Assembly (NCBI RefSeq): GCF_002209485.1
Contig: NZ_NJIX01000005.1
Location: 186,001-250,000, forward strand
Direction of reading: 5' to 3'
Source of the DNA: Achromobacter sp. HZ34
GTDB taxonomy: Bacteria; Pseudomonadota; Gammaproteobacteria; Burkholderiales; Burkholderiaceae_B
DNA length: 64,000 nucleotides
The position numbers were made by a program, and so were the translations under genes. The notes beneath the pieces were generated by a model. It was given only the letters and a program-made list of their open reading frames with translations. It was not told where the DNA came from and did not search any database. Positions 7,836 through 17,938 of the stretch are shown here, piece after piece. Each line of letters opens with the position of its first letter. The stretch's first letter is position 1.

Positions 7836-9089
7836 ATGACAAATCCCATCTCTGCAAGATACCTCATCGATCTATCGCATCTCGCACCGCCAGACGCATC
7901 CGAAAGCCGCGAAGGTTCGCGCATCGTCAAGGTAAGCAAAGACGTTGCCCGACGTGCCAGTGACTTCATTGCCGCGCGCCGACGTTTGGCAAGCTGCTTC
8001 GAAGCCGCGCTCGCCGCGGAGAAAATGGGGGTGAGGACGGGCCGGGGCGACGCCGGCGGCAAGACGCTGGAGGCAACCGAACAGATGACGCGGGCCTGGA
8101 ACAAGCTGGCCGAGTGTGTCGCCAAGCGTCCCGCGGGTGGCGACGTGGGGATGATGAATCTGCTTTCCTGGGAAGGCCTGAAGCCAGGCAACTGGGAACT
8201 TCAGCACCTGCTCGACAAACTCGATGAACCAGCGCACACGCCGGATCCACGCATCGCAGCGGACGTGCGCCAGCAGGTCCTGGACGAAAACCAGCAACGC
8301 ATTGAGAGGATTTTCACGCCGCAGCCGGCCGCAACCCTCAGCCGTGGGCAACGTATCAGGCGTGCTGCCCGAAAAGCGCTGATCGTCGTGAAGAAAGGCC
8401 TGCGGGCATTGGGCAAGCTGCTTCCCTTCAGGACGAAAGTCCGCGTCGAACCCCTGTTCTCGCGTCCTGTCCAGGAGCCTGATACCCAGGAAGATATCCG
8501 ATCGGCCTTGCGACAGAATCACCGCGTATCCCCCGGGCCGAGCAGGATGCGGGCGCGCCAGGCATCGAGCGAATCGCTCGGGTCCGAAGTGCTGTCGCAC
8601 AGCTTCGAAGCGTTGTTGCACAGGCTCCAAGCGTCGCCCGTCAAGGATTCAAGTTGGTCAGCCCAGGCTGCGGTCTTGACCATCGACGCCAGCGCGCCTT
8701 CGCACATACGTGCACAGGCGCATCTGTTGATCGCGCGTGCCCGCTACGATGAAGCCCTGGCAGCGGATCGACGACGGGCTGACGAAGTCATGGCAGGCCG
8801 GGATGTCGCCGCCCTGGATCATATCGATGTCGCGAACAGGAAGACGACCCTGGCCGCGCAAGCCCTTTACCGGTTGCTGCAAGTGGACGCGACGATGAGC
8901 CTGGATGTCGGCGATCCCATCCGGCCGCTGCTCGACCTCGTCCGGGCAGCGCATGCCGACCGGCGCGTCGCGCAGTATGGCATGCACTCCGGCACGGCCT
9001 TCGAGGATACGCCGGACATCATAGGCAGCGCGGAGCGCCTGGCGGCATTGGGGCTGATACCCGCCCCGTTGCGGCAGGATGCCACCTGA
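7836..9089 (+). CDS. Hypothetical protein, no recognised family
   Basis: The frame is open from 7773; ATG 7836 (MTNPISARYLIDLSHLAPPD) gives 417 residues, while ATG 7806 is an alternative, and neither has a strong ribosome-binding site. The protein has no signal peptide or membrane helix and is predicted mostly helical. It has a basic central stretch (RGQRIRRAARKALIVVKKGL, about residues 191-210) and Arg/Ala-rich helices in the C-terminal half. Codon use looks less biased than in flanking metabolic genes. Function is unknown; a secreted effector or a recently acquired gene would fit but is not shown. Confidence 0.55.
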   Translation: MTNPISARYLIDLSHLAPPDASESREGSRIVKVSKDVARRASDFIAARRRLASCFEAALAAEKMGVRTGRGDAGGKTLEATEQMTRAWNKLAECVAKRPAGGDVGMMNLLSWEGLKPGNWELQHLLDKLDEPAHTPDPRIAADVRQQVLDENQQRIERIFTPQPAATLSRGQRIRRAARKALIVVKKGLRALGKLLPFRTKVRVEPLFSRPVQEPDTQEDIRSALRQNHRVSPGPSRMRARQASSESLGSEVLSHSFEALLHRLQASPVKDSSWSAQAAVLTIDASAPSHIRAQAHLLIARARYDEALAADRRRADEVMAGRDVAALDHIDVANRKTTLAAQALYRLLQVDATMSLDVGDPIRPLLDLVRAAHADRRVAQYGMHSGTAFEDTPDIIGSAERLAALGLIPAPLRQDAT

Positions 9090-9184
9090 GCGAGCCCTTC
9101 TTCGCATGGCATTGCCGGGAGAGATAATGCAGCGGTTGGCGCCGGCGGACCGGATCCGACCGGCCCTGGCCTGCGCCTGCGTCA

Positions 9185-10174
9185 TCAGTCCAGCTTCGCC
9201 CCGGACTGTTCCACGATGGTCTTGTAGCGGCCGATCTCGGACTGGATGAACTGGCTGAACTGCGCCGGCGTCTGCGGCTCGGCCAGCTCCGCGCCCAGCG
9301 CGGTCAAGGTCTTGCGCACGTCGGGTTCGGCCAGGATGGCGTTGAGTTCCTTGTTGAGCCGGTCGACGATATCCGCCGGCGTGCCCGCGGGCGCCACCAC
9401 GCCGTACCAGGCCGATGCATACATGCCCTTCAAGCCCGCTTCATCGAAGGTGGGAACGTCGGGCAATTCCGGCAGGCGCTTGTGCGAAGCGACGGCCAGC
9501 GCGCGCAAGGCGCCAGCCTTTACCTGCGCCAGCGAACCGGTGTCCAGCATCATGTCGACCTGCCCCGCCAGCAGGTCCGACACGGCCGGGCCGCTGCCCT
9601 TGTAGGGGATGTGGACGATGTTCACGCCGGCCGCGTGATTCAGCATCGAGCCGGCCAGATGCTGCGACGAACCGATGCCGCCCGAACCGTAGTTCAGCTT
9701 GCCCGGATTGGCCTTCGCGTAGGCCAGCATTTCCTGCACGGTGTTGAATTGCGACTTCTTCGGAACTTCCAGGATGTTCGGAATGGAAGCGACGAAAGCC
9801 ACCGGCGCGAAGTCCTTCTCCGCGTCGAAGCCCAGATGGCTGTACAGATGGGGGTTGGCGGCGTTGGTCGAGCTGGTCGCCATGAGCAGCGTGTAGCCGT
9901 CGGCGGCTTCGCGCACAAAGGACGCGGTGCCGATGTTGCCGCCGGCGCCGGCCTTGTTGTCGACGATGACGGTCTGCTTCAGCCGGGTGCCCAGTTGCTG
10001 CGCCAGGATACGGCCCAGCGCGTCGGTGGCGCCGCCGGGGGGCCATGGCACCACGAGACGGATGGGACGGTCGGGATAACCGGCCGCCAGGACGGTGGGG
10101 GCATGGGTGACCAGCAAGGCAGCAGCGGCGCAGGCCGCGACGCCCGAGGCGCGCAACAGGGAAAGCAAACGCAT
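9185..10174 (-). CDS. Bug family tripartite tricarboxylate transporter substrate-binding protein
   Basis: The 329-residue receptor has a signal peptide (cleavage near VLAAG), [77 protein letters not shown] and [22 protein letters not shown] before the ATG is a good ribosome-binding site. It lies downstream of the RraA-like aldolase on the same strand, separated by a 15-bp repeat array. It probably binds the carboxylate that the aldolase pathway degrades. Confidence 0.93.
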   Translation of the reverse strand: MRLLSLLRASGVAACAAAALLVTHAPTVLAAGYPDRPIRLVVPWPPGGATDALGRILAQQLGTRLKQTVIVDNKAGAGGNIGTASFVREAADGYTLLMATSSTNAANPHLYSHLGFDAEKDFAPVAFVASIPNILEVPKKSQFNTVQEMLAYAKANPGKLNYGSGGIGSSQHLAGSMLNHAAGVNIVHIPYKGSGPAVSDLLAGQVDMMLDTGSLAQVKAGALRALAVASHKRLPELPDVPTFDEAGLKGMYASAWYGVVAPAGTPADIVDRLNKELNAILAEPDVRKTLTALGAELAEPQTPAQFSQFIQSEIGRYKTIVEQSGAKLD

Positions 10175-10280
10175 GGAAAAGTCTCCGGTTCGATGAATTA
10201 TTTTCTGAGGATCAGGCGAGGATCGCGTCGCCGCCCGCGGCGTGGGCGACTGGTCCGGCCTTGTCGGGCCGGGTGAGTCG

Positions 10281-10423
10281 GGCCGGCCCGCGACAGGCCG
10301 GCCCGCGTCAGGCCGGGCCGCGTCAGGCCGGGCCGCGTCAGGCCGCGTCAGGCCAGGCCGCGTCAGGTCAGGCCGCGACAGGTCAGGCCGCGACAGGCCA
10401 GGCCGTCAGGCCGGGCCGCGTCA
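10281..10423. repeat. GC-rich 15-bp tandem repeat array
   Basis: About ten units of consensus GGCCGGGCCGCGTCA are arranged head to tail, with variants GGTCAGGCCGCGACA and two shortened units of 10 and 13 bp. The array fills the gap between the RraA-like gene and the Bug receptor. There are no unique spacers, so it is not a CRISPR array. The G/C runs could form strong structure in any read-through transcript. Confidence 0.92.
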
Positions 10424-10454
10424 GGCCGGACGGCGGCTGCCAACGACCTGCACG

Positions 10455-11087
10455 TCAACGGCCCAGGGCGGCGTCGATCCAGCTGTCGTCGTAGTTGCCG
10501 GCGGCGATGTCGGCCAGGGTGCGGGTCTCGTCCGCCAGCTTGGCGCGCGCGGCCTTTGCCACGGCGGCGGCCTGGGCGGGCGCCACGAACACCACGCCGT
10601 CTTCGTCGCCGATGACGATGTCACCGTGATTGACCACCACGCCGCCCACCGTCACGGCGCAGCGGGTTTCGCCAGGGCCGTTCTTGTAGGGACCGCGATG
10701 CGTCACGCCGGCGGCGAAGCACGGGAAGGCGTCGCGGCGGAAAGCGGACTGGTCGCGGATGGCGCCGTCGATGACGAAGCCCGCGCAGCCGCGCTTGCGC
10801 GCCACCTGCATCATGATTTCGCCGACGAGGGCGCGTTCGACCGAGCCGCCGCCGTCGACCACCAGTACGTCGCCGGGCTGCAGATGACGCAGCGCTTCGT
10901 GGATGTACAGGTTGTCGCCTTGGCGCACGCGCACGGTGTAGGCGGTACCCAGCAGGGGCGCGTCGCCGTGGCGTGCGTCCAGGCCGTGGGAGCCGGCGAT
11001 GCGCTGCATGCAATCGCTGATGAGCGAGGTGGCCAGGCCTTCGAACAAGGAGGGATCGATTTGGCCAACGCTGACGGCTGTGGACAT
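10455..11087 (-). CDS. RraA family protein / HMG-CHA aldolase-like
   Basis: The 210-residue protein has the RraA fold with SDCMQRI near the N-terminus, LQPGDVLVVDGGGSVERALVGEIM, and the metal/substrate signature GFVIDGAIRD, which holds the Arg-Asp pair used by 4-hydroxy-4-methyl-2-oxoglutarate/oxaloacetate-type aldolases. GGAG precedes ATG 11087. The catabolic setting, with a Bug receptor behind it and a divergent LysR gene in front, favours an aldolase or decarboxylase role over RNase E inhibition. Confidence 0.85.
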   Translation of the reverse strand: MSTAVSVGQIDPSLFEGLATSLISDCMQRIAGSHGLDARHGDAPLLGTAYTVRVRQGDNLYIHEALRHLQPGDVLVVDGGGSVERALVGEIMMQVARKRGCAGFVIDGAIRDQSAFRRDAFPCFAAGVTHRGPYKNGPGETRCAVTVGGVVVNHGDIVIGDEDGVVFVAPAQAAAVAKAARAKLADETRTLADIAAGNYDDSWIDAALGR

Positions 11088-11174
11088 GCTTTATCTCCGA
11101 TTATTGATGATTTTGGTAGGCCAGATCCTAAATCCGGCACATGGAGAAAAAAAGCGATAAATTTGCGCCGTTCT

Positions 11175-11188
11175 CATTAAATTTTATG
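11175..11188. promoter_or_regulatory. AT-rich dyad in the rraA/lysR divergent region
   Basis: CATTAAATTTTATG is a near-palindrome (12 of 14 positions) in an AT-rich patch between divergent genes, which is the expected place for a LysR-type operator. Evidence is positional and by symmetry only. Confidence 0.35.
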
Positions 11189-11241
11189 AATGATGTTCAG
11201 ATGGCCCTGCGCAGCGCGCAGGCCCGGAACATCCCCGCCCT

Positions 11242-12141
11242 ATGCTGACCCTCAAACAGATCGAAGCTTTCTTCTGGGCCGCCCGGCTGTCCAGTTTCTC
11301 GCGGGCGGCGGCCAAGTTGTGCATGACGCAGTCCGCCCTGTCCAAGCGGGTCAGCGAACTGGAAGAAGAACTGAAGACGCCGCTGTTCGATCGATCCGCT
11401 TACCGCCCGGTGGTGACCGACGCTGGCCGCGCCGTGCTCGATACCGCGGAACGCATGCTCGAACTGCGGGAGCAGATGTACTCCCGTACCGGCGCCGACG
11501 CCGCGCCCGCCGGCCTGGTGTCCTTCGGCGTGACCGAGGTGGTGGCCGGCACCTGGCTGCCACGCTGGGTGGCGGACATGCGCCGCGACTACCCCCACGT
11601 GACCCTCGAACCCTACGTCGACGTATCCGCCGCGCTGGCCGCGCGCCTGCGCGTGGGCGAAATCGAAATGGCCGTCATGCCGCAACAATTGCCGGGCCCG
11701 GAATTCACCTCCATGCGCCTGGCCGAGGTGGCCTTCTCCATGATGGCGGCGCCCGAAGTCGTGCCCACCGGCTTGCTCACCCGCGAAGCGTTGGCGCGCC
11801 TGCCGGTGTTCGCGCAATCGGGCGGCTCCGGCCTGACGGAGGTGTTCGACAGCTGGGCTCGCGTCAACGGCCTGAGCATGCAGCGCGTGCTGGCCAGCAA
11901 CAGCCTGGTAGCCATCAGCGAACTGGTGTTGGCGGGACTGGGCATCGCCCTGCTGCCCATGGACTATTACCGCGCCCACCTGGACAGCGGCCGCCTGCGC
12001 GCCGTGGCCGGCCCCCTGCCCTGGCCGCGCCTGCCCTATTACCTGGTCACCCGAACCGGCCCGGGCAGCGGCCCGCTACGCGCCCTGCAACAGGTGGCGC
12101 TGCGCTCAAAGCCCGCCGAACAGGTCGCGCTCGTTCAATAG
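11242..12141 (+). CDS. LysR family transcriptional regulator
   Basis: The 299-residue protein has the LysR winged HTH at residues 3-62 (LTLKQIEAFFWAARLSSFSRAAAKLCMTQ with SALSKRVSELEEEL) and a periplasmic-binding-fold effector domain (about 92-290). It is divergent from the RraA-like aldolase and so is its probable activator. The 3' end overlaps the convergent small gene at 12106 by 36 bases. Confidence 0.93.
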   Translation: MLTLKQIEAFFWAARLSSFSRAAAKLCMTQSALSKRVSELEEELKTPLFDRSAYRPVVTDAGRAVLDTAERMLELREQMYSRTGADAAPAGLVSFGVTEVVAGTWLPRWVADMRRDYPHVTLEPYVDVSAALAARLRVGEIEMAVMPQQLPGPEFTSMRLAEVAFSMMAAPEVVPTGLLTREALARLPVFAQSGGSGLTEVFDSWARVNGLSMQRVLASNSLVAISELVLAGLGIALLPMDYYRAHLDSGRLRAVAGPLPWPRLPYYLVTRTGPGSGPLRALQQVALRSKPAEQVALVQ

Positions 12142-12510
12142 CGCGTAGGAAATCTCGGGGTGGCGTTCCAGGCAGCGCCGTACCGCTGCCGGTATGGACG
12201 AACGGATCTGCCGGCATAGCCCGTCCTGCTCTTCCACCTTGATGATGAAGCCGCGCACGGTGCGCACTTCGTTGGGACCGGGATCGATACGCAGGGTGAT
12301 GCCAAGCAGCTGGAACAGCTTCTGTTCCATATGGCGCAGGTCCGCCAGTGTCTGCACGGCCTCGAAGCGATCGAGCAGGCGCTTCTCTTCCTGCTTGTTC
12401 AGCATCAGCACGCGGCGATCGCGGGAGGCATCCTCCAGCAGGATCTCGCGCCGGCAATCACAGGCGCCCGGCGGGCATTCCTGTCTTAGCGGAATGGTCA
12501 TCATGTCCAT
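12106..12510 (-). CDS. Small conserved-looking hypothetical protein with N-terminal cysteines
   Basis: From ATG 12510 the protein is 134 residues: MDMMTIPLRQECPPGACDCR, then a charged helical region (LMLNKQEEKRLLDRFEAVQT, DLRHMEQKLFQLLGI) and EVRTVRGFIIKVEEQDGLCRQ. The clustered Cys residues (CPPGACDC) could bind a metal. The start is uncertain because no clear ribosome-binding site is present and the frame is open upstream to 12708. It is convergent with the LysR gene, with a short 3' overlap. No family is recognised. Confidence 0.6.
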   Translation of the reverse strand: MDMMTIPLRQECPPGACDCRREILLEDASRDRRVLMLNKQEEKRLLDRFEAVQTLADLRHMEQKLFQLLGITLRIDPGPNEVRTVRGFIIKVEEQDGLCRQIRSSIPAAVRRCLERHPEISYALLNERDLFGGL

Positions 12511-12692
12511 AAGCCGACGATCATAACGGACAGGCATCCGTCCCCGCACGCTTTGTGCGCTGTACCAAACGCGGCCGGGAACACAGATGAGCAGCCGTCT
12601 GCATGAACGCAAGCCGGGCGATCGCGGGCATCGGTACAGGTCCGTTCTCGGGCACAGGCATGACTCCGGGGGCGATCTGGCAAGGCGCCACG

Positions 12693-12725
12693 AAAAAGCC
12701 CCCATCATCGCAAGATGATGAGGGC
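12693..12725 (-). terminator. Rho-independent terminator after the ModA-like gene
   Basis: On the minus strand, GCCCTCATCATC, loop TTGC and GATGATGGGGGC form a 12-bp stem followed by TTTTT. It lies about 45 bases after the stop of the binding-protein gene at 12769. Confidence 0.85.
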
Positions 12726-12768
12726 CTCCGCGTATCGTCGGGCGCTAGCCAGCCGCGTTGCTACGTAC

Positions 12769-13593
12769 TTACTTCGCAGCGGGCTTGGCAGCCGTCGGCT
12801 GCTTCACCGTTTCCAGGCCCGTCTTGCGCACCGTCGGTTGCGCGGCGCTGGAGGCCAGGTACTTCAGCAACGCAGCGGCTTCTTTCGGGTGCGGCGCATC
12901 GACCGGGATGCCAGCGGCGAAGCGCGTGACGGATTGGGCTTCGTTCGGAATGCGGCCCACGAAGGTCACGCCCTTGACCGGCAACAGCTCAGCCACCTGC
13001 TGGAAGCCGATCTGGTATTTGCCCTCGGCAACGGTCTCAGCCACGGGCGTCTTTTGCACGCGGGTGGACTTGGGCTTCATCTGGTCTTCGATGCCCATCT
13101 TCTTGTACATCTCGGTCTCGATGTACACGCCGCTGGCGCTGTCCGAATACGCCACCGATTGCGCGGCCAGCAGGGTCTTCTTGAACGCATCCATGGTGGC
13201 GATGTTCGGCTTGGGCTGGCCCTTGCGCACCACCATGCCGATGGGCGAATCGGCCAGCTCCACACGCGAACCCGGGATCACCTTGCCCTGCTTGATCAGG
13301 TCGTCCAGGGCGTAGCCCACCATGATGACGACGTCGATCTTTTCCCCGCGTGCCAGACGATTGGGAATGGCTTCGTCGGACTTGCCCATGGAGGGGCCGA
13401 GTTGCGTCTTCAGGGTATTGCCGCTGGTCTTGGCCCACTGCGGGCCCAGTGCCTTGTAGGCGGCGGTGAAGCCACCGGAGGTGACGACGCTGACTTCCGC
13501 GGCCAGGGCGGACGACGTGAATGCCGTCGCCACCAGGGACGCAGCGATGAAGCCGGTGAGCTTGGCCGGCAGCATGCGGGGATAGAGCTTCAT
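12769..13593 (-). CDS. ModA-like (type II) periplasmic substrate-binding protein
   Basis: The 274-residue protein has a signal peptide ending at SSALAA and a SBP_bac_11/ModA-type fold: VSVVTSGGFTAAYKALGPQW, GEKIDVVIMVGYALDDLI, VVRKGQPKP, SVAYSDSASGVYIETEMYKK and YQIGFQQVAELLPVKGV. The last 20 residues are a Lys/Ala/Pro tail. GAGGAG precedes ATG 13593. No ABC permease or ATPase is nearby, so it is an orphan; related proteins bind molybdate or other oxyanions, but here the ligand is undetermined. Confidence 0.88.
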   Translation of the reverse strand: MKLYPRMLPAKLTGFIAASLVATAFTSSALAAEVSVVTSGGFTAAYKALGPQWAKTSGNTLKTQLGPSMGKSDEAIPNRLARGEKIDVVIMVGYALDDLIKQGKVIPGSRVELADSPIGMVVRKGQPKPNIATMDAFKKTLLAAQSVAYSDSASGVYIETEMYKKMGIEDQMKPKSTRVQKTPVAETVAEGKYQIGFQQVAELLPVKGVTFVGRIPNEAQSVTRFAAGIPVDAPHPKEAAALLKYLASSAAQPTVRKTGLETVKQPTAAKPAAK

Positions 13594-13753
13594 GGGTAGG
13601 TCTCCTCTTTCAAAAAATCTTTTTATCGCTACTGGGATAGTGTTCGCTGGACTACAGCGTAGACTGCCCCGCGCTGGCGCGGAGAAGTGTCTGCTTGAGT
13701 ACAGCAAACACTACTCCACACTGGCGCAAGGCAGCCGCCGCCGGGATCCAGCT

Positions 13754-15088
13754 TTACGTCCGGGCCGGGACCGCTTGGGAGGCCCGGGCCTGGCCGCCCT
13801 TACGATACACCGCCAGGGTCGCGCACAGGGCGCAGACGGCCGCGAAGGTCATCCAGTAGCCGGGCGCGGCGCGGTCGCCGGTGACGTGGATCAGGTACGT
13901 GGAGATTTCCGGCGTAAAGCCGCCGAACAGCGCGGTGGCCAGGCTGTAGGCCAGCGAGAAGCCCGCCACGCGCACCGATGCGGGCATGATCTCGGTCAGC
14001 GCCGGAATCATCGCGCCGTTATACATGCCGAAGATGAAGGACAGCCACAGCAGCACGCCCAGCATCTTCAGGAAGGTCGGCGCCGCGGCCAGATACGCCA
14101 GGGCGGGATACGCGGTCAGGATGGCCAGGACCGCGATGGTCGTCAACAATGCCTTGCGGCCGATCTTGTCCGACACCGCGCCGCCGATGGGCAGCCAGAT
14201 GAAATTGGAAATGCCGACGAAGAACGTCACCGTCAGGCTGTCCTCCGTGCTCAGATGCAGCACGGACTTGCCGAAGGTCGGCGCGTACACGGTGATCAGG
14301 TAGAAGGTGCACGTCGTCAACGCCACCATCAAGGCGCCCGCCAGCATCAGGCCCCAGTTGCGCAGCAGCGCGGCCCACGATTCACCCAGCGAGGGGCGAT
14401 GCTGCTGGTTCTTGAACGCCTCGGTTTCCTGCAGGCTGCGACGCAGCACGAAAATCACCGGGATGATCATACAGCCGACGAAGAACGGAATACGCCAGCC
14501 CCAGGCCGCGATCGTGTCCTTGGCCATCCACTGGTCCAGCCCGTAACCCAGTGCGGCGGCAACGATGATGGACACCTGTTGGCTGCCCGACTGCCAGGCC
14601 GAGAAAAAGCCCTTGCGGCCCGGCGTGGCCATTTCGGCGAGATACACCGATACCCCGCCCAACTCCGCGCCGGCGGAAAAGCCCTGCAGCAGGCGACCGA
14701 TCAACACCAGGGCCGGCGCCAGCATGCCGATGCTGTTATAGCCAGGCACGAAGGCGATCAGCACGGTGCCGCTGGCCATCAGCAGCAGCGTCACGATGAG
14801 ACCCTTGCGGCGTCCCACCTTGTCGATATAAGTGCCCAGGAACACGGCGCCCAGCGGTCGCATCAGGAAGCCGGCGCCGAACACGGCGAAGGTCTTCATC
14901 AACGCGGCGAAGTCGCTGGAAGACGGAAAGAACACCGCGGAAATCTGGGTGGCGTAAAAGCCGAACAGGAAAAAATCGAACTGTTCGAGAAAGTTGCCCG
15001 CGGTCACGCGCAATACGGTTCGCATGAGCGCAAGCGGGGATCCGTGCGTCGTCGGACGCGCGGACTGCGTTGAAGCAGAAGGCTGCAT
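13754..15088 (-). CDS. citA: Citrate/tricarballylate-proton symporter (MHS family MFS)
   Basis: The 444-residue transporter has twelve predicted membrane helices and closely follows CitA/TcuC over its whole length: [93 protein letters not shown]-type motif and [19 protein letters not shown]. It imports citrate or tricarballylate with protons across the inner membrane. No tcuAB genes are adjacent, so it may act alone. It is divergent from the phospholipase gene. Confidence 0.9.
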   Translation of the reverse strand: MQPSASTQSARPTTHGSPLALMRTVLRVTAGNFLEQFDFFLFGFYATQISAVFFPSSSDFAALMKTFAVFGAGFLMRPLGAVFLGTYIDKVGRRKGLIVTLLLMASGTVLIAFVPGYNSIGMLAPALVLIGRLLQGFSAGAELGGVSVYLAEMATPGRKGFFSAWQSGSQQVSIIVAAALGYGLDQWMAKDTIAAWGWRIPFFVGCMIIPVIFVLRRSLQETEAFKNQQHRPSLGESWAALLRNWGLMLAGALMVALTTCTFYLITVYAPTFGKSVLHLSTEDSLTVTFFVGISNFIWLPIGGAVSDKIGRKALLTTIAVLAILTAYPALAYLAAAPTFLKMLGVLLWLSFIFGMYNGAMIPALTEIMPASVRVAGFSLAYSLATALFGGFTPEISTYLIHVTGDRAAPGYWMTFAAVCALCATLAVYRKGGQARASQAVPART

Positions 15089-15449
15089 GATGATCGATCC
15101 CTAAGACACCATCCGGCGGCGAGACAACGCAGCAGGGCCATCATTGTTTTGTCAGGCGCAGCGCGCTGGCCGGAATATCGGGATCTACGCTAAGGGTTTT
15201 TCCTGACGGCGGCATTAATGCGCGGGTCAGAATTTTCTCGATGTCCACGGGGTATTTCGAAGTATGTAGCGTGTGCGCACGCGCGCCTGAAGAAAGCGCC
15301 GCAACGGCGCGCACTTAGCAGCGCCGCGCTATTTCGGCACCGCATCATCTCCTAACAAATGGGTTCCGTAATTTCTCCACAATTTTCCTGGTCATCCCCG
15401 CCCATGAGGCGCATCATGGCGGCGCGCAATCCCTTCCTCCAGCCGCTCG
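15089..15449. other. Divergent intergenic region between citA and the phospholipase gene
   Basis: About 360 bases should carry two opposed promoters. It contains a perfect 10-bp palindrome GCATTAATGC (15212-15221). The right half has AT-rich patches (15225-15260, 15345-15380). No gene or RNA was recognised. Confidence 0.5.
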
Positions 15450-17708
15450 ATGAACGCCAGTTCCCGCCGCAAATTCCTGCGCCATGCCACCCGCGCTGCC
15501 GGCGCGTCCGTCGCACTTGGCGCCTTCCCGCCCGCCATCCGCCGCGCCCTGGCCATACCCGCCCACAGCGCGTCCGGCACCATCCAGGACGTGCAGCATG
15601 TAGTGCTGCTGATGCTGGAAAACCGGTCCTTCGACAGTTACTTCGGCACCATGCCCGGGGTGCGCGGCTACGGCGACCGCTTCACCATTCCGCTGCCCGA
15701 TGGCCTTGGCGTGTTCCAGCAAACCGACGCCAATGGCGCGCGCGTGCTGCCTTACCACCTTGACGAAACGCGCGGCAATGCCCAACGCGTCACTGGTACG
15801 CCGCACACCTGGGTCGATACGCAGAATGCGTGGGATGGCGGCCGCATGAATCAATGGCCGCGCTACAAGACCACGCGCGCCATGGGCTACTACGAACGGG
15901 CCGAAGTGCCTTTCCATCGCGCCCTGGCCGAGGCGTTCACGATCTGCGACGGCTACCATGCCGCCATGCACGCCGGCACCATCCCCAACCGGCTGTTCTT
16001 CTTCACGGGCACCAACGGCCCGACCGGCGCCGGTGTAGCGGTGGTGAACAACGCCTTCAACAGCCCCAATATGGGACCGGCAACACAGGGCTGGACCTGG
16101 ACCACCTATGCCGAGCGCCTGCAAACGGCAGGCGTGTCGTGGAAGGTCTATCAGAATATGCCGGACAACTACGGCTGCAACGAGATGATGAGCTTTCGCC
16201 AGTTCCGCGCGGCCAATGAGAAGGCCCCTGCCGAGCGCCGCGTCAGCAGCCAGGTGTCGGTGGTCTCGCCTGCCTACGATGCTGCCATCGACGATCCTGG
16301 CAATCCCTTGTTCAAGGGCATCGCCAACACCATGCCGGACGGCGGACTGCTGGGCGCGTTCAAGCAGGACTGCCTGGCCGGTACGCTGCCCCAGGTGTCC
16401 TGGCTGATCGCGCCGGCGGCCTATTCGGAACACCCTGGCCCTTCCAGTCCGGTCCAGGGCGGCTGGTATATGCAGGAAGTGCTGGACGCGTTGACCGCCA
16501 ATCCAGAAGTCTGGGCGAAGACCGTGCTGTTGATCAACTATGACGAGAACGACGGCTTCTTCGACCACGTCCCCTCGCCGTCCGCGCCATCGCTGAACCC
16601 CGATGGCAGCATGGCGGGGGCAACCACGCTGGCCGAAACCGACGTCGCATTCGAGCGCTACCATCACGCCCATCCCCCCGGCACCACGAAGCAGCCGCCG
16701 CAGGACGGCCGCGTCTACGGACCCGGCCTGCGCGTGCCCATGCTGGTGATATCGCCCTGGAGCCGCGGGGGCTGGGTGGCGTCGCAGGAATTCGACCATA
16801 CCTCGGTGCTGCGCTTCCTGGAGGCGCGCTTCGGCGTGCGTGAACCGAACATCAGCCCGTACCGCCGCGCGGCGTTGGGCGACCTGACATCGGCCTTCAA
16901 TTTCGCCAGCCCCAACGACGAGGCCCTGCCTGCGCTGGCCGGGCGGCGACGCAAGGCCGACGCCGATGCGTTGCGCGCAAGGCAGGAAATGCTGGCGCAG
17001 ATACCTTTGCCCCGGCCGCAGACCTTGCCCACTCAACCGCGTGGCACGCGCAACTCGCGCGCCCTGCCCTATGTCTTGCATACGCACGCACACGCGGACG
17101 TGGGGGCCGGCGTGCTAAGGCTACGCTTCACCAACGACGGCAGCGTGGGCGCGGTTTTCCATGTCTACGACAAGCACCATCTGGACCGCCTGCCGCGGCG
17201 TTATCTGGTGGAACCCGGCAAATCATTGGAGGGGGTGTGGGCGGCGCAGGCGGACGATGCCGGCAAGTACGATCTATGGGTGTTGGGGGCGAACGGCTAT
17301 CACCGCGCCTTTCGCGGCGATATGGCCGAAGCGGGTCACGCGGATGCAGCCCGCACTGGCGCGATTGCATCCACCGGCGCGGCCGCCGGTCCTGGCAACG
17401 ATGCCGCGCTGCCGGAGATACAGGTCGACTACGCGCCTGCCATACGCGCGATCCGCCTTGCCCTGAGCAACGACGGCGCCACAGCCTGCACGTTCACCGT
17501 ACGTGCCGCTGCCTACCGCCGCGATGGTCCCTGGCGGGTGACGGTGCCGCCCGCGAGCACGAGGGAGCTGCGCTGGAGCGTGGCCGACAGCGGCAACTGG
17601 TACGACTTCGAGGTGACGGTAAGCGGACAGCCTTCCTGGTATCGCCGTTACGCCGGCCGCATGGAGACCGGCGCGCATGGGATCAGCGACCCAGCGGTTG
17701 GCGCCTGA
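15450..17708 (+). CDS. Phosphocholine-specific phospholipase C, Tat-exported
   Basis: The 752-residue enzyme begins with a twin-arginine signal (SSRRKFLRHATRAAGASVAL). It then shows the phosphoesterase core: VVLLMLENRSFDSYFGTMPG, HAGTIPNRLFFFTGTNGPTG, VLLINYDENDGFFDHVPSP and VPMLVISPWSRGGWV, followed by EFDHTSVLRFLEARFG. Two C-terminal beta domains (about 540-740) match the DUF756 repeats of bacterial phospholipase C. It hydrolyses phosphatidylcholine or sphingomyelin outside the cytoplasm. The length fits the 700-750 residue family. The AUG at 15450 keeps the Tat signal at the N-terminus. Confidence 0.92.
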   Translation: MNASSRRKFLRHATRAAGASVALGAFPPAIRRALAIPAHSASGTIQDVQHVVLLMLENRSFDSYFGTMPGVRGYGDRFTIPLPDGLGVFQQTDANGARVLPYHLDETRGNAQRVTGTPHTWVDTQNAWDGGRMNQWPRYKTTRAMGYYERAEVPFHRALAEAFTICDGYHAAMHAGTIPNRLFFFTGTNGPTGAGVAVVNNAFNSPNMGPATQGWTWTTYAERLQTAGVSWKVYQNMPDNYGCNEMMSFRQFRAANEKAPAERRVSSQVSVVSPAYDAAIDDPGNPLFKGIANTMPDGGLLGAFKQDCLAGTLPQVSWLIAPAAYSEHPGPSSPVQGGWYMQEVLDALTANPEVWAKTVLLINYDENDGFFDHVPSPSAPSLNPDGSMAGATTLAETDVAFERYHHAHPPGTTKQPPQDGRVYGPGLRVPMLVISPWSRGGWVASQEFDHTSVLRFLEARFGVREPNISPYRRAALGDLTSAFNFASPNDEALPALAGRRRKADADALRARQEMLAQIPLPRPQTLPTQPRGTRNSRALPYVLHTHAHADVGAGVLRLRFTNDGSVGAVFHVYDKHHLDRLPRRYLVEPGKSLEGVWAAQADDAGKYDLWVLGANGYHRAFRGDMAEAGHADAARTGAIASTGAAAGPGNDAALPEIQVDYAPAIRAIRLALSNDGATACTFTVRAAAYRRDGPWRVTVPPASTRELRWSVADSGNWYDFEVTVSGQPSWYRRYAGRMETGAHGISDPAVGA

Positions 17709-17938
17709 GGAATCGGCCGGACTGGGCATCCCGCACGGGAGCGCCCCCTCTATAGGACAGCGGCCGGCCAATTCCGCCGGGCAGCAGGCGCCAATCCTGA
17801 CATGCAGCTTTAATTAGGGATATTCCCTGGAAATCGACGTATTCACGCCGAAAGACTTTATGCGGCGTCGCACAAAAGCTATCGTCACATCGAAGCGCCT
17901 TCCGCTTCCACGATATTTATACGATTCCAAGGGACCCG

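Noticed and set aside
10281-10423. Possible CRISPR array
   Set aside because: Units are contiguous with no unique spacers, and no cas genes occur in the window.
10261-10494. Small frame made of repeated Gly-Pro-Arg-Gln-Ala residues
   Set aside because: It is only the translation of the 15-bp repeat array; no ribosome-binding site and no support as a gene.
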